23,075 nucleotides of DNA from Rickettsiales bacterium (lineage in GTDB: Bacteria; Pseudomonadota; Alphaproteobacteria; Rickettsiales; UBA3002): assembly GCA_002725445.1 (NCBI GenBank), contig PBPD01000107.1, forward strand, positions 1 to 23,075, written 5' to 3'. The notes below the pieces were generated by a model, which was not told the origin of the DNA, searched no databases, and saw only the letters and a program-made list of their open reading frames with translations. The translations under genes and the position numbers were made by a program. Positions 15,179-23,075 of this stretch are shown one piece after another. Position 1 is the stretch's first letter; every line of letters begins with the position of its first letter.

Positions 15179-16006
15179 ATGAGTCGAATTACCTACATAA
15201 GCGCGATAATGGCATTTGTTGCTTTATTTCAATTGATTGCGGCAGATTCCTATGCGGCCGCCCTTACATCGGGCGCCGACAAGCAACGCTTCTTTTCGCT
15301 GGACGGTGTACGTCATAAAGCAGGCGGCAAAAAATTCCACTCTGCACCTGAGCGGAAAAATAAAGAGCGCTTTTTTGCATTAAACCGACAGGTGGATACG
15401 ATTAGCCGTGTGCATAAAGCCGATGACGATGATAGGGCGGTAGAAGAGCAGATGGCAAAATCTGCGGAGGGCGAAGAGACGCTGGCGGAGGAGTCCATAT
15501 TGGCATCGCTGTTACCTATAAAACGCCCGGAGCTGCCTAAGTCATCTTTTGCAAAACCTGTGAATGGTATCAGCCATCAATGGCCTGTTGATGCGGCGGC
15601 GAATCAATGGGTGAGTTCGCAATTTGGTATGCGTACACATCCGGTTACCCATAAAAAAGCCTTTCATGCAGGGGTAGACATTGCGGCGGATACAGGCACA
15701 AAAGTGATGGCAAGCGCAGACGGAAAAGTGACGGGTGTCGGAACGCACCCGCGTTTAGGGCGTTACGTGAAAGTAGAGCATGCAGATGGTAGCTACAGCC
15801 TGTATGGCCATTTGAGTCGCTGGAATGTCAAAGAGGGGGCGCGTGTGGCAGGCGGTCAGAAAATTGGCGAGGTTGGTTCGACGGGGCGTTCTACCGGTGC
15901 GCATTTAGATTATTCGCTGCGTGTAAATGGTGAGCCAATTGATCCGTTAGGTGTACTGGAAATACCTGCCAAATTAAAAACGGTAGAAATTTCGTTTGCA
16001 AACTAG
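15179..16006 (+). CDS. Exported M23 (LytM) peptidase-family protein with HxD in place of HxH
   Basis: This 275-residue protein belongs to the LytM/M23 zinc endopeptidase family, whose members cut peptidoglycan cross-links or activate amidases. The N-terminus is a signal peptide (hydrophobic about 6-22, ending SYAAA). A charged linker follows (about 30-125), and the LytM domain occupies about 135-265. Zinc motif HAGVD (H163, D167) and YGHL (H211) are intact. The usual HLH near the end reads HLD (H242, D244), so one expected zinc ligand is Asp. ATG 15179 is chosen because AAAGGA precedes it and it begins the signal peptide; the frame also opens upstream from a TTG. It lies 12 nt before pyrD and is probably co-transcribed. 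It may be an active enzyme with an Asp ligand or a regulatory LytM protein. Confidence 0.88.
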   Translation: MSRITYISAIMAFVALFQLIAADSYAAALTSGADKQRFFSLDGVRHKAGGKKFHSAPERKNKERFFALNRQVDTISRVHKADDDDRAVEEQMAKSAEGEETLAEESILASLLPIKRPELPKSSFAKPVNGISHQWPVDAAANQWVSSQFGMRTHPVTHKKAFHAGVDIAADTGTKVMASADGKVTGVGTHPRLGRYVKVEHADGSYSLYGHLSRWNVKEGARVAGGQKIGEVGSTGRSTGAHLDYSLRVNGEPIDPLGVLEIPAKLKTVEISFAN

Positions 16007-16018
16007 CACAATGTACAG

Positions 16019-17068
16019 ATGGATATATTTCAAATCACAAAACCTTTATTGTATGCGCTCGGACCTGAAGACGCGCATCAACTTACCATTCACGCACTAC
16101 AGCATGGTTTAATACCATCGCGAAAAATGCCGGAGTATGCTGCGTTAAAGCAAACCATCTGGGGGCTGGATTTTGACCATATTGTCGGCATGGCGCCTGG
16201 CTTTGACAAAAATGCCGAGGTGGTAGGGCCCTTGTTTAAACAAGGCTTCGCGTTTGTGGAGGCGGGCACCGTCACGCCATTGCCGCAGGAAGGAAACCCA
16301 AAGCCTCGCGTATTCCGTTTGCATCGCGCGCGTGGCATTATCAATCGCCTTGGTTTTAACAATCAGGGAGCAGATCGCTTCATTTCCAATTTACACAAAG
16401 CGCAAATGCGCAAGGTGGTTGGCATCAATATCGGTAAAAATAAACTGAGTGACGATGCTATTGCCGATTATGTGACGATGCTGGAGAAGATGCATGCGCT
16501 GGCCGATTATATAACGGTGAATATTTCGTCGCCCAACACGGAAGGCTTGCGCGATTTGCAAGAGCAGCAGCAACTGACCGAGCTGCTGAGCGCCTTGCAA
16601 CAAAAGCGCAGTGATCTGAGCGCAAGCGTGCCGCTCTTATTGAAGATTGCTCCCGATCTGGGTGAGGGGCAACAGGAAGCTATCGCACAGACGGTGCTCG
16701 AGCAGAAGATAGATGGGCTGATTGTCAGCAATACGACTATTTCACGTCCTGCAAAATTGAAGGGCAAACATAAGCAAGAGCAGGGTGGCCTCAGCGGCAA
16801 ACCATTGCGTAAGCTGTCCACGCAAGTGCTCTCCAATATGTACCGTCATACCGGCGGCAATATTCCCATCATCGGGGTGGGGGGCGTGTCGCGCGGCAAA
16901 CATGCGTATGCAAAAATCCGTGCGGGTGCATCACTTGTGCAGGCCTATAGCGGTTTTGTGTATAAAGGCTTTGGAATCATTCCACGCATCAACGAGGATG
17001 TGATAAGGCTGATGGAACGCGACGGCTTCTCACATATCAGCGAAGCTATCGGTGCCGATCACAAATAA
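16019..17068 (+). CDS. pyrD: Dihydroorotate dehydrogenase, class 2 (quinone-dependent)
   Basis: PyrD oxidises dihydroorotate to orotate in pyrimidine synthesis, passing electrons to membrane quinone. The 349 residues match class 2 length and layout: an amphipathic N-terminal helix region, FMN-site motifs GMAPGFDKNAE and NRLGFNNQG, the catalytic-serine motif NISSPNTEGLR (Ser171), SNTT, GGLSGKPL, GVGGV and the phosphate-binding AYSGFVYKG. The Ser in place of Cys, and the N-terminal extension, separate it from class 1 enzymes. ATG 16019 lies 12 nt after the M23 stop; the ribosome-binding site is weak. It converges with the esterase gene, leaving 29 nt. Confidence 0.95.
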   Translation: MDIFQITKPLLYALGPEDAHQLTIHALQHGLIPSRKMPEYAALKQTIWGLDFDHIVGMAPGFDKNAEVVGPLFKQGFAFVEAGTVTPLPQEGNPKPRVFRLHRARGIINRLGFNNQGADRFISNLHKAQMRKVVGINIGKNKLSDDAIADYVTMLEKMHALADYITVNISSPNTEGLRDLQEQQQLTELLSALQQKRSDLSASVPLLLKIAPDLGEGQQEAIAQTVLEQKIDGLIVSNTTISRPAKLKGKHKQEQGGLSGKPLRKLSTQVLSNMYRHTGGNIPIIGVGGVSRGKHAYAKIRAGASLVQAYSGFVYKGFGIIPRINEDVIRLMERDGFSHISEAIGADHK

Positions 17069-17097
17069 AGCCGACCACACATAAATGATGGAGTGTT

Positions 17098-17781
17098 TTA
17101 AGCTGCGTTTGATTGGGCGTTGCTGAAGCAACGTTGCAGGAAAGCGCTTGCAATGTCGATGGCGGGTTGGTCGATACCGTGTGCCAGACCCTCACGCGCA
17201 TGCGTTTCAACATTGATGCCCGCTTCCTCCAGCCCTTCGCGTGCCATCTCCATCGCTGCAAATGGTACCACATCGTCCATTTCGCCGTGTACCAGACATA
17301 CCGGTGGTTTTGCGGTTGCATCATCAGCCAATACATGGCTGCCAATCAGTGCGCCCGAAAATCCGACGATACCCGCGCATGGCTTGGCGCGGCGAAGCAT
17401 GGTGTGCAAAGCCGTCATGGTGCCTTGCGAGAAGCCAACCACGGCCAGTTGTGAGTCATCCATGCCGAGCATGGTTAGCTGTTCGTCCAGATAAGCGTTC
17501 AGAATTGGCTCGGCCTCCTGCACGCCCTGAAACAAGGCATCCGGATTACGGTCTTGCAGGCTAAACCATTGATGGCCATTGGGTGCCATATCGCACGGGA
17601 AGGGCGCATGCGGCGACATAAATTGTGCATCCGGAAACGCTTCGGCCATTGCGCTTGCCAGACCGATCAGGTCAAAACCATCTGCGCCGACACCATGCAA
17701 AAACACAATTAATTGTTTGGCTGGGCCACCCGAGGCTGGTTTGGTGAGTGGGCCTTCAAGCGTGGTAATGGATTTGGTCAT
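17098..17781 (-). CDS. Phospholipase/carboxylesterase family alpha/beta hydrolase
   Basis: This 227-residue cytoplasmic serine hydrolase belongs to the carboxylesterase 2 / acyl-protein thioesterase-like group (YpfH/EstB type). The catalytic triad is visible: Ser118 in GFSQG, Asp169 in HGEMDDVVP and His201 in GLAHGID. The oxyanion-side HGVGADG motif is at about 29-35. There is no signal peptide. GGAG lies about 6 nt before the ATG. It is divergent from polA and convergent with pyrD, so it is probably transcribed alone. The natural ester substrate cannot be told from sequence. Confidence 0.92.
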   Translation of the reverse strand: MTKSITTLEGPLTKPASGGPAKQLIVFLHGVGADGFDLIGLASAMAEAFPDAQFMSPHAPFPCDMAPNGHQWFSLQDRNPDALFQGVQEAEPILNAYLDEQLTMLGMDDSQLAVVGFSQGTMTALHTMLRRAKPCAGIVGFSGALIGSHVLADDATAKPPVCLVHGEMDDVVPFAAMEMAREGLEEAGINVETHAREGLAHGIDQPAIDIASAFLQRCFSNAQSNAA

Positions 17782-17865
17782 GACAACTCCAAAAAAAGGT
17801 TTCCAAAATATGTCGTCAGCTTATGGTAGCAGCAAGACGAACGCAACCAACAATCAAGAGAACAC
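17782..17865. other. Short divergent promoter region between the esterase gene and polA
   Basis: These 84 nt must hold the promoters for both divergent genes. The esterase-side ribosome-binding site GGAG is clear, and AAGAGA precedes the polA ATG. I do not see convincing -35/-10 pairs. Confidence 0.4.
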
Positions 17866-20673
17866 ATGACGCAGCCTGCAAAAAATACGGATAATCGCCC
17901 TCGCTTGGCACTGGTAGACGGTTCGGGCTATATTTTTCGCGCCTACCACGCATTGCCACCTTTGACCCGTAAAGATGGTATTGCCGTGGGTGCGGTATAT
18001 GGATTTACCAACATGCTGATGAAACTGCAGGATACGCTGGAATGTGATTATCTCGCAGTGATTTTCGATGCGGCGCGGCTCACCTTTCGTAACGAGATTT
18101 ACGAAGATTACAAAGCGAATCGCCCATCGCCGCCTGAGGATCTGGTGCCGCAATTCGCACTCGTGCGGGAGGCGACACAGGCGCTCAATTTACCCGCCAT
18201 CGAGATGGAAAATTACGAAGCCGATGATTTGATAGCCAGCTATGCAAAGCAGGCGGTGAGTGATGGCATGGATGTGGTGATTGTGTCATCTGACAAGGAT
18301 TTGATGCAGCTTTTGAATGACCATGTGGCGATGTTTGATCCGATGAAGAATAAGCCGCTGGGACTGGAGCAGGTGCGCGACAAATTTGGTGTGACGCCCG
18401 ATAAGGTGATCGAGGTGCAGGCGCTGATTGGTGATAGTGTAGATAATGTGCCGGGCGTGCCGGGCATTGGCCCCAAAACGGCGGCGCAGCTGATTGAGGA
18501 ATTTGGCGATCTGGAGTCGGTGCTGCAAAATGCAGAAAGCATTAAGCAAAATAAGCGCCGTGAAAGCCTGATAGAGTTTGCCGAACAAGCGCGCATCAGC
18601 CGTAAATTGGTAGAGCTGAAAGACGATATTGCATTGCCGATGCCGATTAAAGAGCTGGATGTAAAAAAGCCGGATATAGATGAGTTGGCAGCCTTCCTGC
18701 AGGAGAATTCATTTACCTCTTTGCTAAAACGTATTGGTGTGACACCGCAGGAGGTGGCCGCGCAATCACCGACTAAAGAAACGCCGAAGGAGCGTAGCTA
18801 TACGCTGGTGCAAACTGAAACGGATCTGCAGCAATGGATTGACCGTGCCACGCAGGCGGGCAAGGTGGCGGTGGATACTGAAACCACGTCGCTGAATGCT
18901 ATGCAGGCCGAGCTGGTGGGGATATCGTTGTCAGTCACACCCCACGAGGCGTGTTACATTCCGCTCGCGCATGTGAGCGAACAGACCAAAGCGGCATCGC
19001 AGAGTGATTTGTTTGGCGGTGAGGGTAGCGATGAGTCAGCGCAGGCAACCGAGAAAGTGCTGGCCGAAGGGCAAATAGATAAAGCCAAAGCATTGGAAAT
19101 GCTGCGCCCGATGTTGGCCGATCCAGCCGTGTTGAAAATTGGCCAGAACATCAAATATGACCTGCTGGTATTAAGGCAGGAAAACGTAGAGGTGGGCCCT
19201 GTAGATGACACGATGTTATTGTCCTATGTCAGCTCGGCTGGCCTGCATAATCACAATATGGATGATTTGTCCGAGCGTTATCTGGAGCATCGCCCGATTG
19301 CATTTAAGGATGTAGTGGGCACGGGTAAGAATCAAAAAACCTTCGATCAAATCCCCATCGAAGATGCACGCGATTACGCTGCTGAAGATGCAGACATTAC
19401 CCTGCAGCTGCATCAGGTGCTGAAGGCGCAGATGCTTGATAAGCAGTTAAGCACGGTTTATGAGCGCATAGAGCGCCCGCTGATTCCTGTGCTTGTGCAA
19501 ATGGAAGAGGCGGGCATCAAGGCCGACCCGCAGGCGCTTAAAGGCTTGTCGGATACATTTGCCGAGCAAATGGCCGAACTGGAATCGCGCATTCATGCAC
19601 TGGCGGGACGTGAGTTTAATGTCGGTTCACCAAAGCAGTTGGGTGAGATCATGTTCGACGAACTGGAATTGCCTGGCGGTAAAAAGTCAAAAACAGGGGC
19701 GTATTCAACCGGCGCCGAAATACTGGAAGAGCTGGCCGCAGACGGCCATGAGCTGCCAGAAAAAGTACTGACATGGCGTCAGCTATCCAAGCTTAAAAGC
19801 ACCTATGCCGATGCGCTGATTAACCAGATTAATCCACGCACCAAGCGAGTGCATACATCCTTTTCTATGGCGTCCACGACGACCGGGCGTTTAAGCTCGT
19901 CGGATCCGAACTTGCAAAATATCCCGATTCGCACCGAGGCGGGGCGCAAGATACGTGAAGCCTTTATCGCAGAAGATGGGCATTTGCTTATCTCGGCGGA
20001 TTATTCGCAAATCGAGCTGCGGTTGCTGGCGCATATAGCAGACATCGACGTATTGAAGCAGGCCTTCAAAGACGGTGCCGATATTCACAGCATTACGGCC
20101 AGCCAAATGTTTGGTAAGCCTGTTGACGAGATCGATAGTGAACTGCGCCGCAAAGCGAAAACCATCAACTTTGGTATCATTTACGGTATTAGTGCACACG
20201 GGCTTGCAACGCGCCTGGGCATTAGCCGCAGCGAAGCCGGCGAATATATCGATGCCTATTTTGAGCAATATCCCGGCATTCGCGCCTATATGGATCGCAC
20301 TAAAGAAATTGCGCATGAACAAGGCTATGTGGAAACCTTGTTTGGTCGCCGCATTCACCTAAAAGATATAAGCAGCAAAAACCCTAACTTGCGGGCGTTC
20401 TCGGAACGTGCCGCGATTAATGCGCCGCTACAGGGCACCGCAGCAGATATCATCAAAAAAGCGATGGTGGATGTGTCACGTCAATTGACCGAGAGATTTC
20501 CTGATACGTCGATGCTGCTGCAGGTGCATGATGAATTGGTGTTGGAGGCGCCTGAAGCGCAGGCAGACGAGGTGGCTGAGTTGGTGCGTAATACCATGCA
20601 GGGTGCGGCATTTTTGTCAGTGCCGCTCATAGTTGAGAGCGGTATAGGCCGCCTGTGGAGCGAAATTCACTAG
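17866..20673 (+). CDS. polA: DNA polymerase I
   Basis: This 935-residue enzyme handles Okazaki-fragment processing and repair gap filling. All three domains are present. The 5'-3' exonuclease (about 10-300) includes ALVDGSGYIFRAYHA, EADD, SSDKDLMQL and the helix-hairpin-helix GVPGIGPKTA. The 3'-5' proofreading domain (about 310-520) keeps DTET (Asp337, Glu339), GQNIKYDLLVL and DYAAEDAD, so proofreading looks intact. The polymerase domain has motif A DYSQIELR (Asp712), motif B with Arg761, Lys765, Phe769 and Tyr773, and motif C VHDE (Asp889). Length matches E. coli PolA (928). An insertion-like stretch rich in Ser/Ala/Glu (about 375-405) lies within the exonuclease domain. The start follows AAGAGA. 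Confidence 0.97.
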   Translation: MTQPAKNTDNRPRLALVDGSGYIFRAYHALPPLTRKDGIAVGAVYGFTNMLMKLQDTLECDYLAVIFDAARLTFRNEIYEDYKANRPSPPEDLVPQFALVREATQALNLPAIEMENYEADDLIASYAKQAVSDGMDVVIVSSDKDLMQLLNDHVAMFDPMKNKPLGLEQVRDKFGVTPDKVIEVQALIGDSVDNVPGVPGIGPKTAAQLIEEFGDLESVLQNAESIKQNKRRESLIEFAEQARISRKLVELKDDIALPMPIKELDVKKPDIDELAAFLQENSFTSLLKRIGVTPQEVAAQSPTKETPKERSYTLVQTETDLQQWIDRATQAGKVAVDTETTSLNAMQAELVGISLSVTPHEACYIPLAHVSEQTKAASQSDLFGGEGSDESAQATEKVLAEGQIDKAKALEMLRPMLADPAVLKIGQNIKYDLLVLRQENVEVGPVDDTMLLSYVSSAGLHNHNMDDLSERYLEHRPIAFKDVVGTGKNQKTFDQIPIEDARDYAAEDADITLQLHQVLKAQMLDKQLSTVYERIERPLIPVLVQMEEAGIKADPQALKGLSDTFAEQMAELESRIHALAGREFNVGSPKQLGEIMFDELELPGGKKSKTGAYSTGAEILEELAADGHELPEKVLTWRQLSKLKSTYADALINQINPRTKRVHTSFSMASTTTGRLSSSDPNLQNIPIRTEAGRKIREAFIAEDGHLLISADYSQIELRLLAHIADIDVLKQAFKDGADIHSITASQMFGKPVDEIDSELRRKAKTINFGIIYGISAHGLATRLGISRSEAGEYIDAYFEQYPGIRAYMDRTKEIAHEQGYVETLFGRRIHLKDISSKNPNLRAFSERAAINAPLQGTAADIIKKAMVDVSRQLTERFPDTSMLLQVHDELVLEAPEAQADEVAELVRNTMQGAAFLSVPLIVESGIGRLWSEIH

Positions 20674-20728
20674 CAGTTTCAGTTGGTGTATGGTTAACTC
20701 GCTGCATAGTTGAGTTGGGAGCCATGCA

Positions 20729-21712
20729 ATGAAACATGCTATTTTTGCGACCGGTGTTGCTGTGATGACGTTGCCAGTAGCAGCCGCGGCACAGACCTAT
20801 TACAATCAAGCACAGCCAGTTCATTCACAACAATATTATGATGCACAAGCGCGCTATTTTCAGCAGCAATACCAGCAGCAAGCGCAGCAACAACCGTATC
20901 CTGTGCAACAGGCGCAGCCGCAGTATCAGCAACCTCAATACCAGCAGGCACAGCCGCAGTATCAGCAACCGCAATATCAGCAACCTCAATATCAGCAGGC
21001 ACAGCCGCAGTATCAGCAACCGCAATACCAGCAGGCACAGCCGCATTATCAACAACCTCAATATCAGCAGCAGCCAGGCTACAACAGGCAGGCGGCTGCA
21101 GCAGGCGCGTATAGTGCTGCGGACTACGCGAATTATGATCAGTATGCAAAAAAACGCCCGCGTTGGTACGCGTCTATTTCAGGCGAATATGTGATCTTGG
21201 ATGATTGGAACACGAGTCAGCGTCAAAATGCTACCACAAGCATCACCAGTGATGTGTCGTTTGAAGATGGTTACGGGCTGGGTACGGCACTCGGCTATCA
21301 GTTTACGCCTAACTTCCGTTTGGAAGGAGAGTTAAGCTATCGTAAAAATGACATGGAGTCGGGAGTGGTGAGGCAGGTGAGCAATGGTAATGTAGTATCT
21401 AGTCAGCCGTTGACCGGTGATCTGGGGTATGAAGCGTTTAATGTAATGGGCAATGCCTATGCAGACATTCCCGTCAATGACTGGATAATACCGTATGTGG
21501 GTGCAGGTGTTGGCTGGACGTTCCAGACTAATGGTAATGAGGAAGATGCGTTTGCCTATCAGGCTATGGCGGGCACGCATGTGGGGCTAACCCCAGATTT
21601 GCAGCTCAAACTCGGCTACCGCTACTTTGACACGGTCGGCTTGGACTTTGGCGTAGATGACTTTGACGCTACCAGTCACATTCTGGAAGTTGGTTTACGC
21701 GCCAATTTCTAG
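20729..21712 (+). CDS. Outer-membrane beta-barrel protein with an N-terminal Gln/Pro/Tyr tandem repeat
   Basis: This 327-residue exported protein has a signal peptide (cleavage near AAAA|QT), a Gln-rich segment (about 22-118) and a small beta-barrel domain of the OmpA-like/opacity-protein type (about 135-327). The barrel shows alternating hydrophobic strands, glycine/aromatic girdles (WYASISGEYVIL, YVGAGVGWTF, LKLGYRYF), and ends in a terminal phenylalanine (EVGLRANF), the usual assembly signal. The Gln-rich segment contains four tandem copies of QQAQPQYQQPQY and would lie outside the barrel, in the periplasm. TGGGAG precedes ATG 20729; an earlier ATG at 20724 hits a stop after two codons. 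It lies 55 nt after polA. Function is not known. Confidence 0.85.
   Translation: MKHAIFATGVAVMTLPVAAAAQTYYNQAQPVHSQQYYDAQARYFQQQYQQQAQQQPYPVQQAQPQYQQPQYQQAQPQYQQPQYQQPQYQQAQPQYQQPQYQQAQPHYQQPQYQQQPGYNRQAAAAGAYSAADYANYDQYAKKRPRWYASISGEYVILDDWNTSQRQNATTSITSDVSFEDGYGLGTALGYQFTPNFRLEGELSYRKNDMESGVVRQVSNGNVVSSQPLTGDLGYEAFNVMGNAYADIPVNDWIIPYVGAGVGWTFQTNGNEEDAFAYQAMAGTHVGLTPDLQLKLGYRYFDTVGLDFGVDDFDATSHILEVGLRANF
20906..21064 (+). repeat. Coding tandem repeat, 36-nt unit, four copies
   Basis: The units are at 20906-20941, 20942-20992, 20993-21028 and 21029-21064. They encode QQAQPQYQQPQY; the second copy has an extra QQPQY (15 nt) and the fourth has His for Gln. Copies are nearly identical at the DNA level, including synonymous sites, pointing to recent expansion. 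All units are multiples of three. Confidence 0.9.
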
Positions 21713-21742
21713 AAGCCACGCGAATGAGTTGTTTTGTCACGT

Positions 21743-21777
21743 AAATAACGCCTAGCATTTTGAGGCTATTTGCGTTA
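21743..21777. other. Hairpin in the gap before the nitronate monooxygenase-like gene
   Basis: AAATA (21743-21747) and GCCT (21750-21753) can pair with AGGC (21763-21766) and TATTT (21767-21771), leaving a 2-nt bulge. Alternatively TAACGC (21746-21751) pairs with GCGTTA (21772-21777). There is no T-run on the + strand, so it is a weak terminator candidate at best. The two folds are mutually exclusive. Confidence 0.35.
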
Positions 21778-21812
21778 AACACACCACCTGAATTCACAAA
21801 CACAAAGTACGC

Positions 21813-23075
21813 ATGACATTTTCGGATAAATTAAAACCCGTTATTATCTCGGGTAAAGAAGTATTGCCTATTATTGAAGGCGGTAAGGGTATTGCAGCCA
21901 CCAATGGTGAAAGCTGCGGGGCGTTTGCGGCTGCAGGTGCGGTTGGCACATTCTCAGGCGTAAATGCGGACACCTATGATGAAGACGGCAACGTTATTGA
22001 TCAGGTGTACCATAGCGCTACGCGTCGTGAGCGCCATGAAGAGCTGATTAATTACAGTATTCATGGTGGTGTGACACAAGCACGCATTGCGCACGATATT
22101 TCAGGTGGCAATGGACGTATCCACGTCAATATCCTATGGGAAATGGGCGGTGCAGAACGTATTTTGCGCGGTATTCTGGATGAATGTAGCGACATTATTC
22201 ATGGGGTGACCTGTGGTGCAGGTATGCCATATAAATTGTCGGAAATCGCGGCAGAATACGGTATCTATTATCACCCTATCGTATCCTCCATGCGTGCCTT
22301 CCGTGCGCTTTGGAAGCGTAGTTACAGCAAATATCAGGATCAGCTGGGCAGCGTAGTCTATGAAGATCCGTGGCTGGCGGGTGGCCATAACGGCCTTTCT
22401 AACAATGAAGATCCAACCAAACCACAAGACCCGTATCCACGGGTGGTGGAGCTGCGTAAATTTATGAATGAGGTGGGGCTGCATGCCGTGCCGATCGTAA
22501 TGGCAGGCGGTGCATGGCACTTAAAAGACTGGGAGCATTGGCTGGAAAACCCTGAAGTCGGGCCTATTGCATTCCAGTTCGGCACACGTCCGCTGCTGAC
22601 CAAAGAAAGCCCAGTGCCTGAGAACTGGAAACAGAAATTGCTGACCCTGAATAAAGGTGATGTATTCCTGAACCGCTTCAGCCCAACAGGCTTTTATTCA
22701 TCGGCAGTGAATAACGATTTCATCCGCGAGCTGCGTGCACGAAATGATCGCCAGATCAGCTTTGCCAGCGAGCCTGAAAATTATATGACCGAGCCATATC
22801 TGTTTGGCCCACGCAAACGGCCGCACTACATCACGCCGGAAGACGCAGAAAAAGTGGCGCAATGGGAAGAGCTTGGCTACACAGAGGCGATGAAAACACC
22901 TGACAATACGTTCATTTTTGTCGCGCCTGAGAAAGCCGAACAAATTCACACCGATCAGGTGGAATGTATGGGCTGTTTGAGCCATTGCCGTTTTTCCAAC
23001 TGGAAAGACCATGATGACTTCACCACCGGCAAGAAAGCCGATCCACGTAGTTTCTGTATTCAGAAGAGTTTGCAG
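21813..23075 (+). CDS. Nitronate monooxygenase-like flavin oxidoreductase, C-terminus cut by the window
   Basis: From ATG 21813 the frame stays open for 421 codons to the window end. The sequence matches the FMN-dependent 2-nitropropane dioxygenase / nitronate monooxygenase TIM-barrel family as I remember it: an early GGKGIAATNG loop, IHGGVTQARIAHDISGGNGRIHVN, GVTCGAGMPY, and MAGGAWHLKDW followed by FQFGTRP near the flavin phosphate site. Family members oxidise nitronates or act as general flavin oxidoreductases, so the substrate is open. It is longer than classic enzymes of about 350 residues. The extension holds a cysteine cluster C385-x2-C388-x3-C392 with C415 further on, suggesting a metal or Fe-S site. 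The ribosome-binding site is weak. Confidence 0.82.
   Translation, partial: MTFSDKLKPVIISGKEVLPIIEGGKGIAATNGESCGAFAAAGAVGTFSGVNADTYDEDGNVIDQVYHSATRRERHEELINYSIHGGVTQARIAHDISGGNGRIHVNILWEMGGAERILRGILDECSDIIHGVTCGAGMPYKLSEIAAEYGIYYHPIVSSMRAFRALWKRSYSKYQDQLGSVVYEDPWLAGGHNGLSNNEDPTKPQDPYPRVVELRKFMNEVGLHAVPIVMAGGAWHLKDWEHWLENPEVGPIAFQFGTRPLLTKESPVPENWKQKLLTLNKGDVFLNRFSPTGFYSSAVNNDFIRELRARNDRQISFASEPENYMTEPYLFGPRKRPHYITPEDAEKVAQWEELGYTEAMKTPDNTFIFVAPEKAEQIHTDQVECMGCLSHCRFSNWKDHDDFTTGKKADPRSFCIQKSLQ

Noticed and set aside
20691..20706. GG-N10-GC pattern before the beta-barrel gene, possible second sigma-54 promoter
   Set aside because: Only the core dinucleotides match; transcription would start about 12 nt before the ATG and cut into the ribosome-binding site. 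Such a short pattern is expected by chance.
20696..20716. AACTC/GAGTT inverted repeat after polA as a terminator
   Set aside because: The stem is only 5 bp with an 11-nt loop and no T-run.
20739..21149. Open frames on the - strand over the tandem repeat, with Ala/Val/Asp or Leu/Arg repeats
   Set aside because: The repeats are reverse readings of the Gln/Tyr/Pro units of the beta-barrel gene, which has a good start, signal peptide and barrel end.

Overview
The window is an ordinary-looking chromosomal segment of a Gram-negative bacterium. Signs are signal peptides, an outer-membrane beta-barrel protein, type IV pilus machinery and a class 2 quinone-linked PyrD. The CysN variant (P-loop GHIDHGKST and the stretch MDALQAERDQ) and the nitronate monooxygenase-like protein resemble, from memory, alphaproteobacterial (Rhodospirillales or Micavibrio-like) homologues. 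That placement is an inference. Base composition is moderate and fairly even. I see no rRNA, tRNA, CRISPR array, insertion sequence or phage gene.

Region 1 (1-3219) is the end of a sulfate-activation operon. It holds the C-terminal part of cysD, two small unrecognised genes, and a fused cysN-cysC gene. Junctions are very tight (two TAATG overlaps, then a 2-nt gap), and a hairpin terminator overlaps the cysNC stop codon.

Region 2 (3463-10974) is a + strand type IV pilus / MSHA-like assembly operon. In order it encodes an extension ATPase with a c-di-GMP-binding type N-terminus, a PilC platform protein, a fused PilM/GspL-like plus PilN protein, PilO-like and PilP-like proteins, and a lone ABC-type ATPase. 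Region 3 (10984-14966, - strand) converges on it. It encodes a Pro-rich secreted TPR protein followed by the retraction ATPases PilT and PilU. Together these supply extension motor, platform, alignment complex and retraction motors. No secretin, pilin or prepilin peptidase is present here.

Region 4 (15000-17068) starts with a divergent regulatory region carrying a sigma-54-like promoter and a perfect dyad. It drives an M23 peptidase-family protein with an altered zinc motif, followed by pyrD. Region 5 (17098-20673) is a divergent pair: a carboxylesterase on the - strand and full-length polA on the + strand. Region 6 (20729-23075) holds a beta-barrel protein with a Gln/Tyr/Pro tandem repeat and a nitronate monooxygenase-like gene that runs off the end of the window.

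Most genes are recognisable housekeeping or pilus genes. The least explained items are the two genes embedded between cysD and cysNC, the fused PilM-PilN protein with its orphan ABC ATPase neighbour, the secreted TPR protein linked to pilT/pilU, and the HxD-type M23 protein.
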